From Candidatus Saccharimonadota bacterium (GTDB taxonomy: Bacteria; Patescibacteriota; Saccharimonadia; Saccharimonadales; Saccharimonadaceae), in contig JAGCVL010000005.1 of assembly GCA_017962365.1 (NCBI GenBank), positions 1 through 64,000 of the forward strand: 64,000 nucleotides of DNA, read 5' to 3'. The notes under the pieces were generated by a model, which did no database searches, was not told the DNA's origin, and worked only from the letters and a program-made list of their open reading frames with translations. Of this stretch, positions 51,901 to 59,424 are shown in pieces; the stretch's first letter is position 1, and the number at the start of each line of letters is the position of its first letter. Made by a program: the position numbers and the translations under genes.

Positions 51901-52987
51901 AGCCGCATTATTAGCCTCCAACAAAGAAAAACAATACTGCATAAATACGATAAAAACTCTTATAAATTCTGATAACTATAAATCAACCATTGCAGCCGCA
52001 AACACAGTAGCGTATTGTTTTGATAAGATAGACATAAAAACATCCCTAGAATTAATTAACTTAATAGTAGAAACAAACAACATAGACGCTATTCTGATCT
52101 TGATTCAGTATTCTTGCCGACTACTCGATTATGATGAGACCGTTATCGGTGATCTATTGCTATATTTCTGCAAGATAAAAGACTCGAAAATTGCATTAGC
52201 TATAACGGATCTTTTTTCTGGACAAAACGGAGAACACCTTATAGGAAAGCTCCGGCCAAAACATGTCAAAACTATACTCTCCATGTTAGAGAGAGCTCAA
52301 GAGCTAAACTATTCGGCACAACAATTTATACGCAATATTGCAAACATTTTCCCTGATGACACCGCCGCTTTTCTCCTTAATAGAGTCTACGACAAACACA
52401 CCATGACAGAACGTGATCTGTTTAGCTATACGGATATACCTTATGGAATGACAATCGATCTCGAAAAAGATGCTCTAAATATCTTTCTTGCCAAAATTAT
52501 ATCGCGGATTTACGACAATATTGACCAGCCCATGGTGGAATACAATGCCAGAAAAATATTAAAAATCATCTGCTTAGACGAAAGGGAAATTTTAAAAGAA
52601 GTAATTAAAACCAAAGACAAGTTTATTGAAAACAAAGACAACACACTATGTATGGTAATAGAGATACTTCTATCTTCATTAGATATTCGCTTTATAGCCA
52701 ATAATTATGACGGAATTGAGCCGATCTTGCGCTCATTAATGATAGATGGCGGCGTGAGTAAGAAAAAAATATTAGAAATTTTTATTGCTAGCTATGTGCC
52801 CTCATCTAAGTCTAGAACGCCTGGTAGTCCATCCGAATATGATTTACAGCTAATAGATATTTCTGAAAAAGCGCTTCTGATAATGCCATATGACTCTATC
52901 TTAAGGCAACTTTTTGAAAGAGTAAAAGCGTATGCAGAACAGGAAATATCAAATGACAAAATTATAGACGAAGAGTGGGGTCTATAA
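48980..52987 (+). CDS. HTH / Mrr-like nuclease / P-loop NTPase / alpha-solenoid protein
   Basis: 1335 residues. Residues ~18-45 form a helix-turn-helix (YSELGRRVGVSQQTVSRWAHG). About 78-200 is an Mrr-type PD-(D/E)xK nuclease: LTPGDFEEFCLDLFRYTGL, then GIDLYSNDQKTVIQCKQ with Asp and QxK. A P-loop GVGKTRL lies near residue 292 and a Walker-B-like AIIIDDGQ near 332, followed by a STAND-like NTPase and roughly 800 residues of helical repeats. The layout (effector nuclease, STAND switch, repeat sensor) is that of Avs-type and related anti-phage proteins. It would cut DNA after sensing a phage product (inference). AT-rich codons fit horizontal acquisition. Confidence 0.8.
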   Translation: MTADINKIINEWSSHSKLNTYSELGRRVGVSQQTVSRWAHGINKPSPKYNDRIINAISSDYSTHNPDIPFGLSALCPLPLEKLTPGDFEEFCLDLFRYTGLDDIDKLGKTGDKQYGIDLYSNDQKTVIQCKQTREIKFNKTNDVINDYEESKLEQRLGYTPQRKILAVSASVTDRNAQKLENSGWKVYDIEKLSRVARNLQENQKIRLAETYFPKNRQSVLKNCLSVNDYTFGLTIAKSYFDHIDKPQNCFTLSNQYILSFSKLETLSKYFQEYHDATTSSLPIIVITSDNGVGKTRLLKEFCDKYDNLSIVVVEENIETKDDIACAFESDAIIIDDGQKYKNTIHHLLSAYAASYAEKTTKKNKPVLIISVSSAYLDQIEGILYENRIQEDDYRTIKLEKPTCGQCYELVMGIIKNGSIAQTITNFSSNNPFIAATLATAIRNGQLSQLSIQKLGAPGSILHASLNNLAKYRCGLSRQENDVRSILDMIALVQPVSIDEDLIDVIKDQTNLSSSDINTIIEKLLTAGILIKRKNKIHIYPDILGVYICHEYLKSGFESKKTILRTLLNGKYQINTLLNLALLDTDEVTIVSNVMPEAWRTIKTNYMNSSIIEQQRVLNSLVNISFYQPREAIDFVKMVLSLNDSLEIKTPIEDFNSSLRTIASILENIAHRMEYTDEAICILVELAGKFKAEEPRNNPALNVIQSLLRPNISKPIGYRKRVLESLLSYIKKDSRQKMFLKLLSSPLDISSTSYLSDNKTITLLQSSHDNTDTESREICETILEYSQAIIDSNDLPLTIAAIELLGNIINYKLTQDGNLEIRNKIIDYLYNLCDKNTDPVIVAKIYLELQRCYKNTRRLDLLIKSSDTIIAVFTLDPYHHNLLSYETDYKKRQLKLKKWVEHNAELVIKEYGANPSALYNSLRTIREKANECKLIFNSSYLLGMICPKMTNDFNKQILQAIEVDNPGEEFQYAIAALLASNKEKQYCINTIKTLINSDNYKSTIAAANTVAYCFDKIDIKTSLELINLIVETNNIDAILILIQYSCRLLDYDETVIGDLLLYFCKIKDSKIALAITDLFSGQNGEHLIGKLRPKHVKTILSMLERAQELNYSAQQFIRNIANIFPDDTAAFLLNRVYDKHTMTERDLFSYTDIPYGMTIDLEKDALNIFLAKIISRIYDNIDQPMVEYNARKILKIICLDEREILKEVIKTKDKFIENKDNTLCMVIEILLSSLDIRFIANNYDGIEPILRSLMIDGGVSKKKILEIFIASYVPSSKSRTPGSPSEYDLQLIDISEKALLIMPYDSILRQLFERVKAYAEQEISNDKIIDEEWGL

Positions 52988-53011
52988 AAAATAATACCGC
53001 CCATGTGGCGC

Positions 53012-53031
53012 ACCTCTAACCGAAAAGAGGT
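53012..53031 (+). promoter_or_regulatory. Hairpin covering the ribosome binding site of the next gene
   Basis: ACCTCT (53012-53017) can pair with AGAGGT (53026-53031), which is also the Shine-Dalgarno sequence of the ATG at 53035. Folding would hide the ribosome binding site, so translation may be conditional. Confidence 0.5.
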
Positions 53032-53034
53032 ATC

Positions 53035-53499
53035 ATGGCAAAACGCCACCCATTCAAGAAAGCTAAACCTGGCAGAGCGATACCAGTTACCGCTCGGCAA
53101 CTTGAAAGCTTTATGCTCGAACATAACGGCAGATTCAATTCGCGCGATTACGATAAGTTCGAGCGCATGGAGCTAATGGAATCGCCCGTTCGCGACGCGA
53201 TACACGAATTAAAGACTTATTCCCTAGAAACACTAGCACAGCGCTTCGATGTGCGCCTTTTGGGGCGCGGTAAGCGCGTTTTTGCGAGGTTAGACGCCGA
53301 AGACGACAAATGGTACTACTTTTCCCTCGCATACATTCCACGCGCCTTAAACAACCGCGACGTGAATGACGCGATGGTTCAAATGTTCTTTATCGGCAAA
53401 TGGCGCGTTCATAAGCTTTCGCTTTGGGCTGAGCCGGAAGACATTAGCCATTACGGCAACGATTCTAACAAAACATTCTATCATTTAGTCAATAGATAG
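53035..53499 (+). CDS. Hypothetical protein of the accessory island
   Basis: 154 residues, basic N-terminus (MAKRHPFKKAKPGRAIPV), then a helical part (RQLESFMLEHNGRF, RMELMESPVRDAIHELKTYS) and an aromatic-rich C-terminal part (WYYFSLAYIP, FFIGKWRVHKLSLW). No family recognised. Its GC content is higher than that of the flanking island genes. It starts 47 bp after the large NTPase gene, with a ribosome binding site inside a hairpin. Confidence 0.65.
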   Translation: MAKRHPFKKAKPGRAIPVTARQLESFMLEHNGRFNSRDYDKFERMELMESPVRDAIHELKTYSLETLAQRFDVRLLGRGKRVFARLDAEDDKWYYFSLAYIPRALNNRDVNDAMVQMFFIGKWRVHKLSLWAEPEDISHYGNDSNKTFYHLVNR

Positions 53500-53622
53500 C
53501 GTCCACTTGGACACAATCGGGTTTTGAAAGTTATTGTGCAGAAAATAGGGGTGGGATTTTTCCTTGACACGAAGCGGTGAAATATTGTGGACTTTTAATC
53601 AAAATAATCATAAGATCCGATC

Positions 53623-53820
53623 ATGAAATATACAATCACGATAGAAGAAACTGTCGCTAAGGATTTCGAAGTCGAAGCCAACGACGCAGAAGAAGCCTAC
53701 GAAATAGCTGAACAGAAATATAATTCCGGCGAGTTCGTCCTAGATCCGGGCGAATGTCAATTCAAACAAATAGCCATTACGACACCGAGTAATGAAGTTA
53801 CGGAATGGCGAGAATTCTAA
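53623..53820 (+). CDS. DpnD/PcfM-like small protein
   Basis: 65 residues, acidic. The pattern YTITIEETVAKDFEVEANDAEEAYEIAEQKYNSGEFVLDPGE is close to the DpnD-PcfM family, small proteins found beside restriction-modification genes and on conjugative plasmids. Function unknown. It is a marker of mobile DNA here. Confidence 0.7.
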   Translation: MKYTITIEETVAKDFEVEANDAEEAYEIAEQKYNSGEFVLDPGECQFKQIAITTPSNEVTEWREF

Positions 53821-53822
53821 AG

Positions 53823-54509
53823 CTATTCAATCTTGTTAGACTTCTTAAGATTGCACTTTTGGCACAAAATGCGGATGTTATCAGCCGACAAGCTAGTGCC
53901 GCCTTTAGAAAATGGCAGATCATGATCAAAGTGTAGATTTTCAGTCGAACCACACAGAACACACTTACCACCATCGCGAATATATACTTCCTGTTTCACG
54001 CTGCTAGGAATAAGCCTTGTGTGGGGCAATTCACGAACATCGACAGTAGCTCCGGCATTTTCAGGATCCGACTCATCGAGCTTCAAAATAAAACGAAAGA
54101 CGTTTCTTTTGCCATCATTAACGGTTTTATAATCAACTAAATCAAACATACCTTTGAGCGACCAGCGATTTGGGATAATCTTTTCGTAGACTTTTACCTT
54201 CTCGGGCACTCCGGTTTTCTTAAAATGCTCAACTGCTTCAATGAACTTACCATTTTCCGTTAAACTACCCGACGAAGTATAGGCTTCCTGGTCATGTTCT
54301 TTGTAGCAATCTTTTGGGACATCGTGACCTTCGTACTCGATCGTAACCCCATCCGAATAAATACAATCATTATATGGAGCATTGTCTCTTCTGGACATCA
54401 AAATAATAGAATAATTAGGGTTAATACCGTAATTCATCCCTTTTTGTGATACGTGCTCTTTTCTAGCGATATCATACCATTCAACAATGGAATCATTCGT
54501 CCAGTCCAT
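53823..54509 (-). CDS. HNH endonuclease
   Basis: 228 residues. The C-terminal HNH domain reads SSVKQEVYIRDGGKCVLCGSTENLHFDHDLPFSKGGTSLSADNIRILCQKCN: two zinc-binding CxxC pairs, the catalytic His in HFDHDLP and the Asn of DNIRI. The N-terminal ~150 residues are an unrecognised domain that may give specificity. TATAAT (54521-54516) lies six bases before the ATG. It is back-to-back with the mazG-like gene, their promoters sharing a 59-bp gap. Confidence 0.88.
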   Translation of the reverse strand: MDWTNDSIVEWYDIARKEHVSQKGMNYGINPNYSIILMSRRDNAPYNDCIYSDGVTIEYEGHDVPKDCYKEHDQEAYTSSGSLTENGKFIEAVEHFKKTGVPEKVKVYEKIIPNRWSLKGMFDLVDYKTVNDGKRNVFRFILKLDESDPENAGATVDVRELPHTRLIPSSVKQEVYIRDGGKCVLCGSTENLHFDHDLPFSKGGTSLSADNIRILCQKCNLKKSNKIE

Positions 54510-54568
54510 ACCTATATTATACCATTGACTATGCCCAAAACAGTGGTCATATATGATATAATATTGGT
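54510..54568. promoter_or_regulatory. Divergent leaderless promoter pair
   Basis: 59 bp between HNH (minus) and MazG-like (plus) genes. Each start codon is exactly six bases from its own TATAAT (54521-54516 and 54557-54562), preceded by TGG and TGA. Two polymerases cannot easily share this gap, so the two genes may exclude each other's transcription. Confidence 0.7.
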
Positions 54569-54883
54569 ATGGAAGAAGTCAAGGCGGCGGTGGTAAAATT
54601 CACAAAAGACAGAGACTGGGATCAGTTTCATTCCCCTGCCAACTTGGCAAAATCAATTGCAATTGAGTCCGGTGAACTTCTCGAATGCTTTCAATGGAAC
54701 GATAACTACGACAAAAAGGAAGTTTGTAAAGAACTGGCCGATGTAGTTAACTACGCGATTCTCCTAGCCGACAAGCTCGGCGTCAGTCTTGAAGATATTG
54801 TTATGGAAAAATTAGAGGAAAACTCTAAAAAGTACCCAGTTAACAAATCTAAAGGCAATAGCAAAAAATATACGGAATTATAG
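54569..54883 (+). CDS. MazG-like nucleotide pyrophosphohydrolase
   Basis: 104 residues, a single MazG-like (RS21-C6/dCTPase type) domain. SPANLAKSIAIESGELLECFQW carries the ExxE half, and KEVCKELADVVNYAILLADKLG the ExxD half of the metal site. It hydrolyses (d)NTPs to monophosphates. The gene ends one base before the GIY-YIG/DUF2075 gene, so the two are a unit; I recall this pairing in other bacteria and take it as a defence-type module (inference). Confidence 0.88.
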   Translation: MEEVKAAVVKFTKDRDWDQFHSPANLAKSIAIESGELLECFQWNDNYDKKEVCKELADVVNYAILLADKLGVSLEDIVMEKLEENSKKYPVNKSKGNSKKYTEL

Positions 54884-54884
54884 T

Positions 54885-56615
54885 ATGTCAGAAAAATCCT
54901 TCCAAATCAGAAACTACTCTTTCGACCAAAAAGCAATCAACAACTTGGCCGTAGAAGATCATTTGGAAGAAAACTGGCCAGTAGTTTATCAGATTTACAA
55001 TAATCAGCAAATTTACATTGGCGAAACCACAAATCTTAAGAACCGCATGAACCAGCACTTGGCAAATGTCGAGAAATCAAGTCTCAGGCATGGATCGGTA
55101 AAAGTAGTTTTCGATGAAACATTTAACAAAAGTGCTGCACTAGATTTAGAGTCTTATCTCATTCAGTATTTTAGTGGCGACGGAAAGTTTAAAGTCTTAA
55201 ATCGCAATGACGGCATGTGCGACCGCGATTATTATGATAGAGCTAACTATCGCAAGACTTTTGAAGAAATCTGGAACCGACTTCGCGAATTAAAAATTGC
55301 CGACAAAACCATTTCAGAAATCAACAACTCTGAGTTATTTAAGTTTTCACCATACAAGAACTTAAACTTCGAGCAGTTAAACGTAGTAACTGAAATCGTT
55401 CAGAATATTGACGAGGCTATCACACATGATGTAAAAAGCCTTTCTGTCATCGATGGTGATGCTGGTACCGGCAAAACTATCGTCATTATGTATCTCACAA
55501 AACTATTAGCCGATCTACAATCATTCGACAACCAAAACGATGATATTGACGACGAATCAAACTTCAATATTTTCTTTGAGCTGGAACATATTAACCAAAA
55601 CTTTAAGAACAAAAGCATTGCCCTAGTAATTCCACAGCCATCACTATGCGGTCGCATCCGTAAAATTTTCGACAAAATCGATCTCGGCGATGCAAATATT
55701 AGAATTTTTTCGCCAATCCAATTTGGCAAATGTGATGATAATTTCGACATTACATTAGTAGACGAAGCGCATCTTCTAAAGGTAGGCGTTACCGGTACGC
55801 TGGGTAAACAAGTCCATGAAATTGATCAGAAAATTTTTGGAGACACCGGCATTCATTCAGAACTAGATTGGATTATGGCTAAATCTAAAAATGTAGTTCT
55901 AGTATTTAGCGATCAGCAGCGCATTCGTCCGGCCAATATTAATCGTAACGACATCTCGCAATATGCAGATGAGTTTAATAAACGCGAGTACTATCTGAAA
56001 ACACAAATGCGCTCACTCGGCGGTAAAAAGTATATCGATTATATTCACGATATTCTGTCAAACGGTTTTAGGCCTAGAGAAAAGGAAACTTTCAAAGGAT
56101 TTGAAGCAAAGATTTTTGATAACATCAAAGACTTTGCGGAAGCTATGGAAAAGCGTGAGGCCGAATATGGATTGTCTCGCATGGTGGCAGGCTTTGCCTG
56201 GAAATGGAATTCCAAGAACAACAAAAGTGCATACGATATCGAAATCGATGGCATGAAATTCCGCTGGAATAGTACTCAAAACAACTGGATCGGCTCCAAG
56301 AACGCGCCAAAAGAAGTCGGTAGCATTTACACGGTACAAGGTGACGATTTGAATTATGTAGGGATTATTATCGGAAACGATTTGATTTATCGTGACGGAA
56401 AACTCGTATTCAATCGCAAAGCTTGCGCAGATTCCGGCGCTATGAAACGTTGTCAACGCCAAGTCGCCAATAATGAGCAAATTAATGAAGATGATATGCT
56501 TGAGCAAGTACTAAGAACTTATAGAATCCTCATGAATCGCGCAGTGAAAGGTGTTTATATTTATGCGTGCGATGAAGCACTGCGTGCATATTTAAATAAT
56601 TATTTCAACGACTAA
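54885..56615 (+). CDS. GIY-YIG nuclease fused to a DUF2075 (Schlafen-AlbA/UvrD-like) ATPase
   Basis: 576 residues. A GIY-YIG domain at ~33-100 (VYQIYNNQQIYIGETTNLKNRM, a YxI..YIG variant) is followed by a P-loop ATPase/helicase of DUF2075: Walker A GDAGTGKTIV near 190, Walker B TLVDEAHLL near 288, motif III VFSDQQRIRP near 346, and a C-terminal QGDDLNYVGIIIG. It probably moves on nucleic acid and cuts it. One operon with the MazG-like gene (1 bp apart) and the NERD gene (1 bp apart). Confidence 0.85.
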   Translation: MSEKSFQIRNYSFDQKAINNLAVEDHLEENWPVVYQIYNNQQIYIGETTNLKNRMNQHLANVEKSSLRHGSVKVVFDETFNKSAALDLESYLIQYFSGDGKFKVLNRNDGMCDRDYYDRANYRKTFEEIWNRLRELKIADKTISEINNSELFKFSPYKNLNFEQLNVVTEIVQNIDEAITHDVKSLSVIDGDAGTGKTIVIMYLTKLLADLQSFDNQNDDIDDESNFNIFFELEHINQNFKNKSIALVIPQPSLCGRIRKIFDKIDLGDANIRIFSPIQFGKCDDNFDITLVDEAHLLKVGVTGTLGKQVHEIDQKIFGDTGIHSELDWIMAKSKNVVLVFSDQQRIRPANINRNDISQYADEFNKREYYLKTQMRSLGGKKYIDYIHDILSNGFRPREKETFKGFEAKIFDNIKDFAEAMEKREAEYGLSRMVAGFAWKWNSKNNKSAYDIEIDGMKFRWNSTQNNWIGSKNAPKEVGSIYTVQGDDLNYVGIIIGNDLIYRDGKLVFNRKACADSGAMKRCQRQVANNEQINEDDMLEQVLRTYRILMNRAVKGVYIYACDEALRAYLNNYFND

Positions 56616-56616
56616 T

Positions 56617-57291
56617 ATGGAATTATTTCTTTTACTGCCATTAGTCACAATAGTATTCTTTATAGTAATAGCCATTGCATTTATTGTTGGCTTTTATAAC
56701 TCAGATCGATTTAAGAATCCAGAGGAATACAAAGATGCCGGCAGTGCCGGCGAAAGAATTATTTACACCACGTTACGCGACAAAATACGCGTCCCGGAAA
56801 GGCAGATACTAAGAAACGTCTACATACCAACTACAGACGGAAAAACGTCAGAAATTGACTTATTAGTAGTATCCAGAAAAGGACTTTTGGTTTTCGAATG
56901 CAAAAACTACGCCGGCAATATTTATGGAGATATGAAACGCAAAAAATGGATACAGTACTTAGGTAAACAGAAAAATTTCTTTTATAACCCATTTTTGCAG
57001 AACAAGAATCACATCAAGCATCTCAAAAAGTACCTAGAACAATTTGGCAATTTGCCGTCATACTCTTTCGTAACGACAATCTCGCGCGGCAAATGGAAAG
57101 TCAGAAACCTTGGGCCAGATGATTATTTTCTTGGTTATAATTGCCATCTAATAAACATCTATGCTACCATGCCAGATTCTGATTTAATGCAACGCCATTA
57201 CGCAGCCATAATGGACAAGCTAATTCCATTATCCAGGCCTAACGAAGAAATACGTAAAAAACATATTGAAAACATAAAAACACAACAATAG
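56617..57291 (+). CDS. NERD-domain (nuclease-related) membrane protein
   Basis: 224 residues. One N-terminal TM helix (LFLLLPLVTIVFFIVIAIAFIVGF), then a NERD domain: GSAGERIIYTTLRDKI, TSEIDLLVVSRKGLLVFECKNYAGNIYGD (Asp, Glu-x-Lys of the PD-(D/E)xK fold). NERD proteins are often found with helicases in defence-like loci. The start is one base after the stop of the DUF2075 gene. Confidence 0.88.
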   Translation: MELFLLLPLVTIVFFIVIAIAFIVGFYNSDRFKNPEEYKDAGSAGERIIYTTLRDKIRVPERQILRNVYIPTTDGKTSEIDLLVVSRKGLLVFECKNYAGNIYGDMKRKKWIQYLGKQKNFFYNPFLQNKNHIKHLKKYLEQFGNLPSYSFVTTISRGKWKVRNLGPDDYFLGYNCHLINIYATMPDSDLMQRHYAAIMDKLIPLSRPNEEIRKKHIENIKTQQ

Positions 57292-57340
57292 TTACGCTTA
57301 AGCTTGCAATGTTAATTACCTTTCATATAATAATATATAC

Positions 57341-58783
57341 ATGGAACAAATATGTCTGAATATTCCAGATTATATAGTTACGCTTTATAGGTCAATTAGT
57401 TCGAGCGGCCTACTTAGCTTTTTTGCATTAATAATTGCATTGCTCATTCCATTTGCAATTTTTATCATTAATAATCGAACGGATGAAGAAAAGGATTTTG
57501 CAAGAGTCGAGCGCGCAGTAGTGCTAAACGAAGTAATGCATGTTCCGTTCCTAGTGGCAGCAACATTCTTTGGTGGCCTTGCAAGTCTCTTATTTATAGA
57601 CAGTATACACTGCAATAAGATGGAGATTATTTACAATCTTATACTGTGCGTAATCATAATAGCCGCAACGGCAACTATAATGTGGATAATAAAAGATACT
57701 ATTCTATGGATAAGATCCTCCGCAAAACCAGACATGATCAACAGTTTTTGCTTTAAAAAATGGAAAAAATACCTACAAAAAATTGACGATAAAGATTTTT
57801 ACGACACATGGAACAGTATTTTTGGAAATACCAAGTTGTCGGAAACCCTTCAGCCGGCTTATTTATCCATCTTCTTTGATAAGATCGAGACTAAAAAAGC
57901 TTCAGAAAAATCCATAAAATATAGAATCCTCTGTGAAAACTTTGAGAATATAAAAGTTTTTAACCCGGGCGTTCTAGAAATATTAGTAAACGGAGTAGAC
58001 TTGGATCATTCTGGCGTCATATTGTTAAATATGATTCGCGATAATTGTGGGTTAACCGGCGATTTTAATTTACTTATCGATTATATCGATAAAAAAATAG
58101 CAAACGACCCTGATGATGCAAAATCCAATCTAATTATTAAAGACTTTCTCTTTGATGGAATAAGACGTTTTTTTAAAGATGAGAAAAAAGAAAGAGAGTT
58201 TGTTAATGCAATACCATCTTCCTGGAAATTAAACTTACTTCTGCAGCCAGAATCACGAATCATGCCTAAAACAATGGCTATTTATTATCCAGAGATAATA
58301 CAGTATTTGTTGGATAGGCAGAAAGAAAAAAACATAGGTATTTTAGAGCATATTAATATTGCATTAATAGGTGGATTGGGAAACGCCGATATTGACGAAC
58401 GACTTTTGGTAGATGTTTGCGAAATATATAGCAATTCATACAGGATAATACCCCCAGAAGACAATCAGACACCGGAGCAGAAGCTGGTTGAAGACTATTT
58501 AAAACTGGGGGCTCGTTACTTTGCTAACACAAATATGTATACTATAATCCCTGATTCAAATGGGAAACCAAGCACTGAGCAACCTGAGAAGATACAGGAA
58601 GTAAATGCAATAAAGATACTAATTCATATATTTCCCAGAATCATCACCAATAAAGCACACATCAAAAAAATGCAAAAAGAAGTTAAAAAACAATTAGTAA
58701 GCTCTCCGAATGACTATCGACTAAAAAGGCTATTAAAGATTTACACCGTCTTACTTCAGTATATATCAAAATCTAAATCATGA
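57341..58783 (+). CDS. Membrane-anchored helical protein of unknown function
   Basis: 480 residues. Three TM helices in the first ~125 residues (FFALIIALLIPFAIFII; FLVAATFFGGLASLLFI; LILCVIIIAATATIMWII), then about 350 soluble, helix-rich, Lys/Asp/Ile-rich residues without recognised motifs. It follows the NERD gene in the same direction after 49 bp with its own TATAAT nine bases from the ATG. Could be the membrane effector of the upstream module, or an independent gene. Confidence 0.65.
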   Translation: MEQICLNIPDYIVTLYRSISSSGLLSFFALIIALLIPFAIFIINNRTDEEKDFARVERAVVLNEVMHVPFLVAATFFGGLASLLFIDSIHCNKMEIIYNLILCVIIIAATATIMWIIKDTILWIRSSAKPDMINSFCFKKWKKYLQKIDDKDFYDTWNSIFGNTKLSETLQPAYLSIFFDKIETKKASEKSIKYRILCENFENIKVFNPGVLEILVNGVDLDHSGVILLNMIRDNCGLTGDFNLLIDYIDKKIANDPDDAKSNLIIKDFLFDGIRRFFKDEKKEREFVNAIPSSWKLNLLLQPESRIMPKTMAIYYPEIIQYLLDRQKEKNIGILEHINIALIGGLGNADIDERLLVDVCEIYSNSYRIIPPEDNQTPEQKLVEDYLKLGARYFANTNMYTIIPDSNGKPSTEQPEKIQEVNAIKILIHIFPRIITNKAHIKKMQKEVKKQLVSSPNDYRLKRLLKIYTVLLQYISKSKS

Positions 58784-59093
58784 ATTCAACAACAATTACA
58801 AGTTCGAACTCGCCAAATAACAGATACGTCAAATACCAAATATATATCTCCCCACACTTCCAAAATGCTTATGCTTGGTGGTTTCGAACTCGCTAAATTC
58901 GTGAATTAAGGTTAGAAAAAGGAGATCTCGTTAGCCTTCGGCTATTCGCGTCCCAAGAGGCGAGCGAAAAGGACATTTTGGTCAGAAATATGGTTTCGAA
59001 CCTCGAAATTGATGCACAAAAAAGGGTGATTTACAGATATAAATCACCATTTAATTTCATCTTCGAACCTGAGTTTTCCACAGGTTCCCCTGT
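58784..59093. other. Non-coding right end of the island
   Basis: 310 bp without a gene between the island and the 3' end of tRNA-Lys. It has four TTCGAA-centred words spaced about 70-110 bp (near 58803, 58886, 58996, 59062), a hairpin TAGCC-TTC-GGCTA near 58935, and the tRNA-Lys terminator. The GGCGAGCGAAA word at 58953 recurs in the terminator of tRNA-Ile. Confidence 0.55.
59017..59048 (-). terminator. Rho-independent terminator of tRNA-Lys
   Basis: On the minus strand GGTGATTTA (59048-59040) pairs with TAAATCACC (59033-59025) around a short loop, then six T. Confidence 0.85.
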
Positions 59094-59170
59094 TGGTGAG
59101 CCGGGTGGGACTTGAACCCACGACACCAAGCTTAAGAGGCTCGTGCTCTAACCAGCTGAGCTACCGGCCC
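59094..59170 (-). tRNA. tRNA-Lys(CUU)
   Basis: Acceptor GGGCCGG/CCGGCTC (one G-T), anticodon stem CGAGC/GCTTG, loop CTCTTAA giving CTT, T-arm GTGGG-TTCAAGT-CCCAC, discriminator A, CCA encoded. Its 3' end faces the accessory island, the usual orientation when elements insert at a tRNA 3' end, although no duplicated end was found on the far side. Confidence 0.94.
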
Positions 59171-59251
59171 AAATGACATCTAACAAATGAGGCTTTAACT
59201 CACCACCTATCAATTATATCACAAAAATCATTTTTCGTCTAGTCCAAAATA

Positions 59252-59308
59252 CACCACCAAAATACATCGCCAACACATCACCGATGCACCACCAAAATAC
59301 ATCGCCAA
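59252..59308. repeat. 22-bp direct repeat in a CCA/ATC-rich spacer
   Basis: Two identical copies of caccaccaaaatacatcgcc(aa) at 59252 and 59287 (35-bp period), with weaker further echoes up to 59350 (caccacatcgccaac). It lies between tRNA-Lys and the terminator of the surface-protein gene. Non-coding; looks like an expanding low-complexity array. Confidence 0.75.
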
Positions 59309-59361
59309 ATCGCCACCAATACGTCACGATAAACACAAAACACCACATCGCCAACAATCAC

Positions 59362-59392
59362 AAAAAAGGCGCACCACTCATCGCAGTGCGCC
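59362..59392 (-). terminator. Rho-independent terminator of the surface-protein gene
   Basis: GGCGCAC (minus, 59392-59386) pairs perfectly with GTGCGCC (59374-59368), followed by six T. Confidence 0.9.
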
Positions 59393-59424
59393 CAACACTA
59401 GCCAGCTAGCCATAAAAACACTAG

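Noticed and set aside
59252-59350. CRISPR or origin-type repeats
   Set aside because: Only two good 22-bp copies with low-complexity CCA/ATC sequence between them; no spacer pattern, no DnaA boxes seen.
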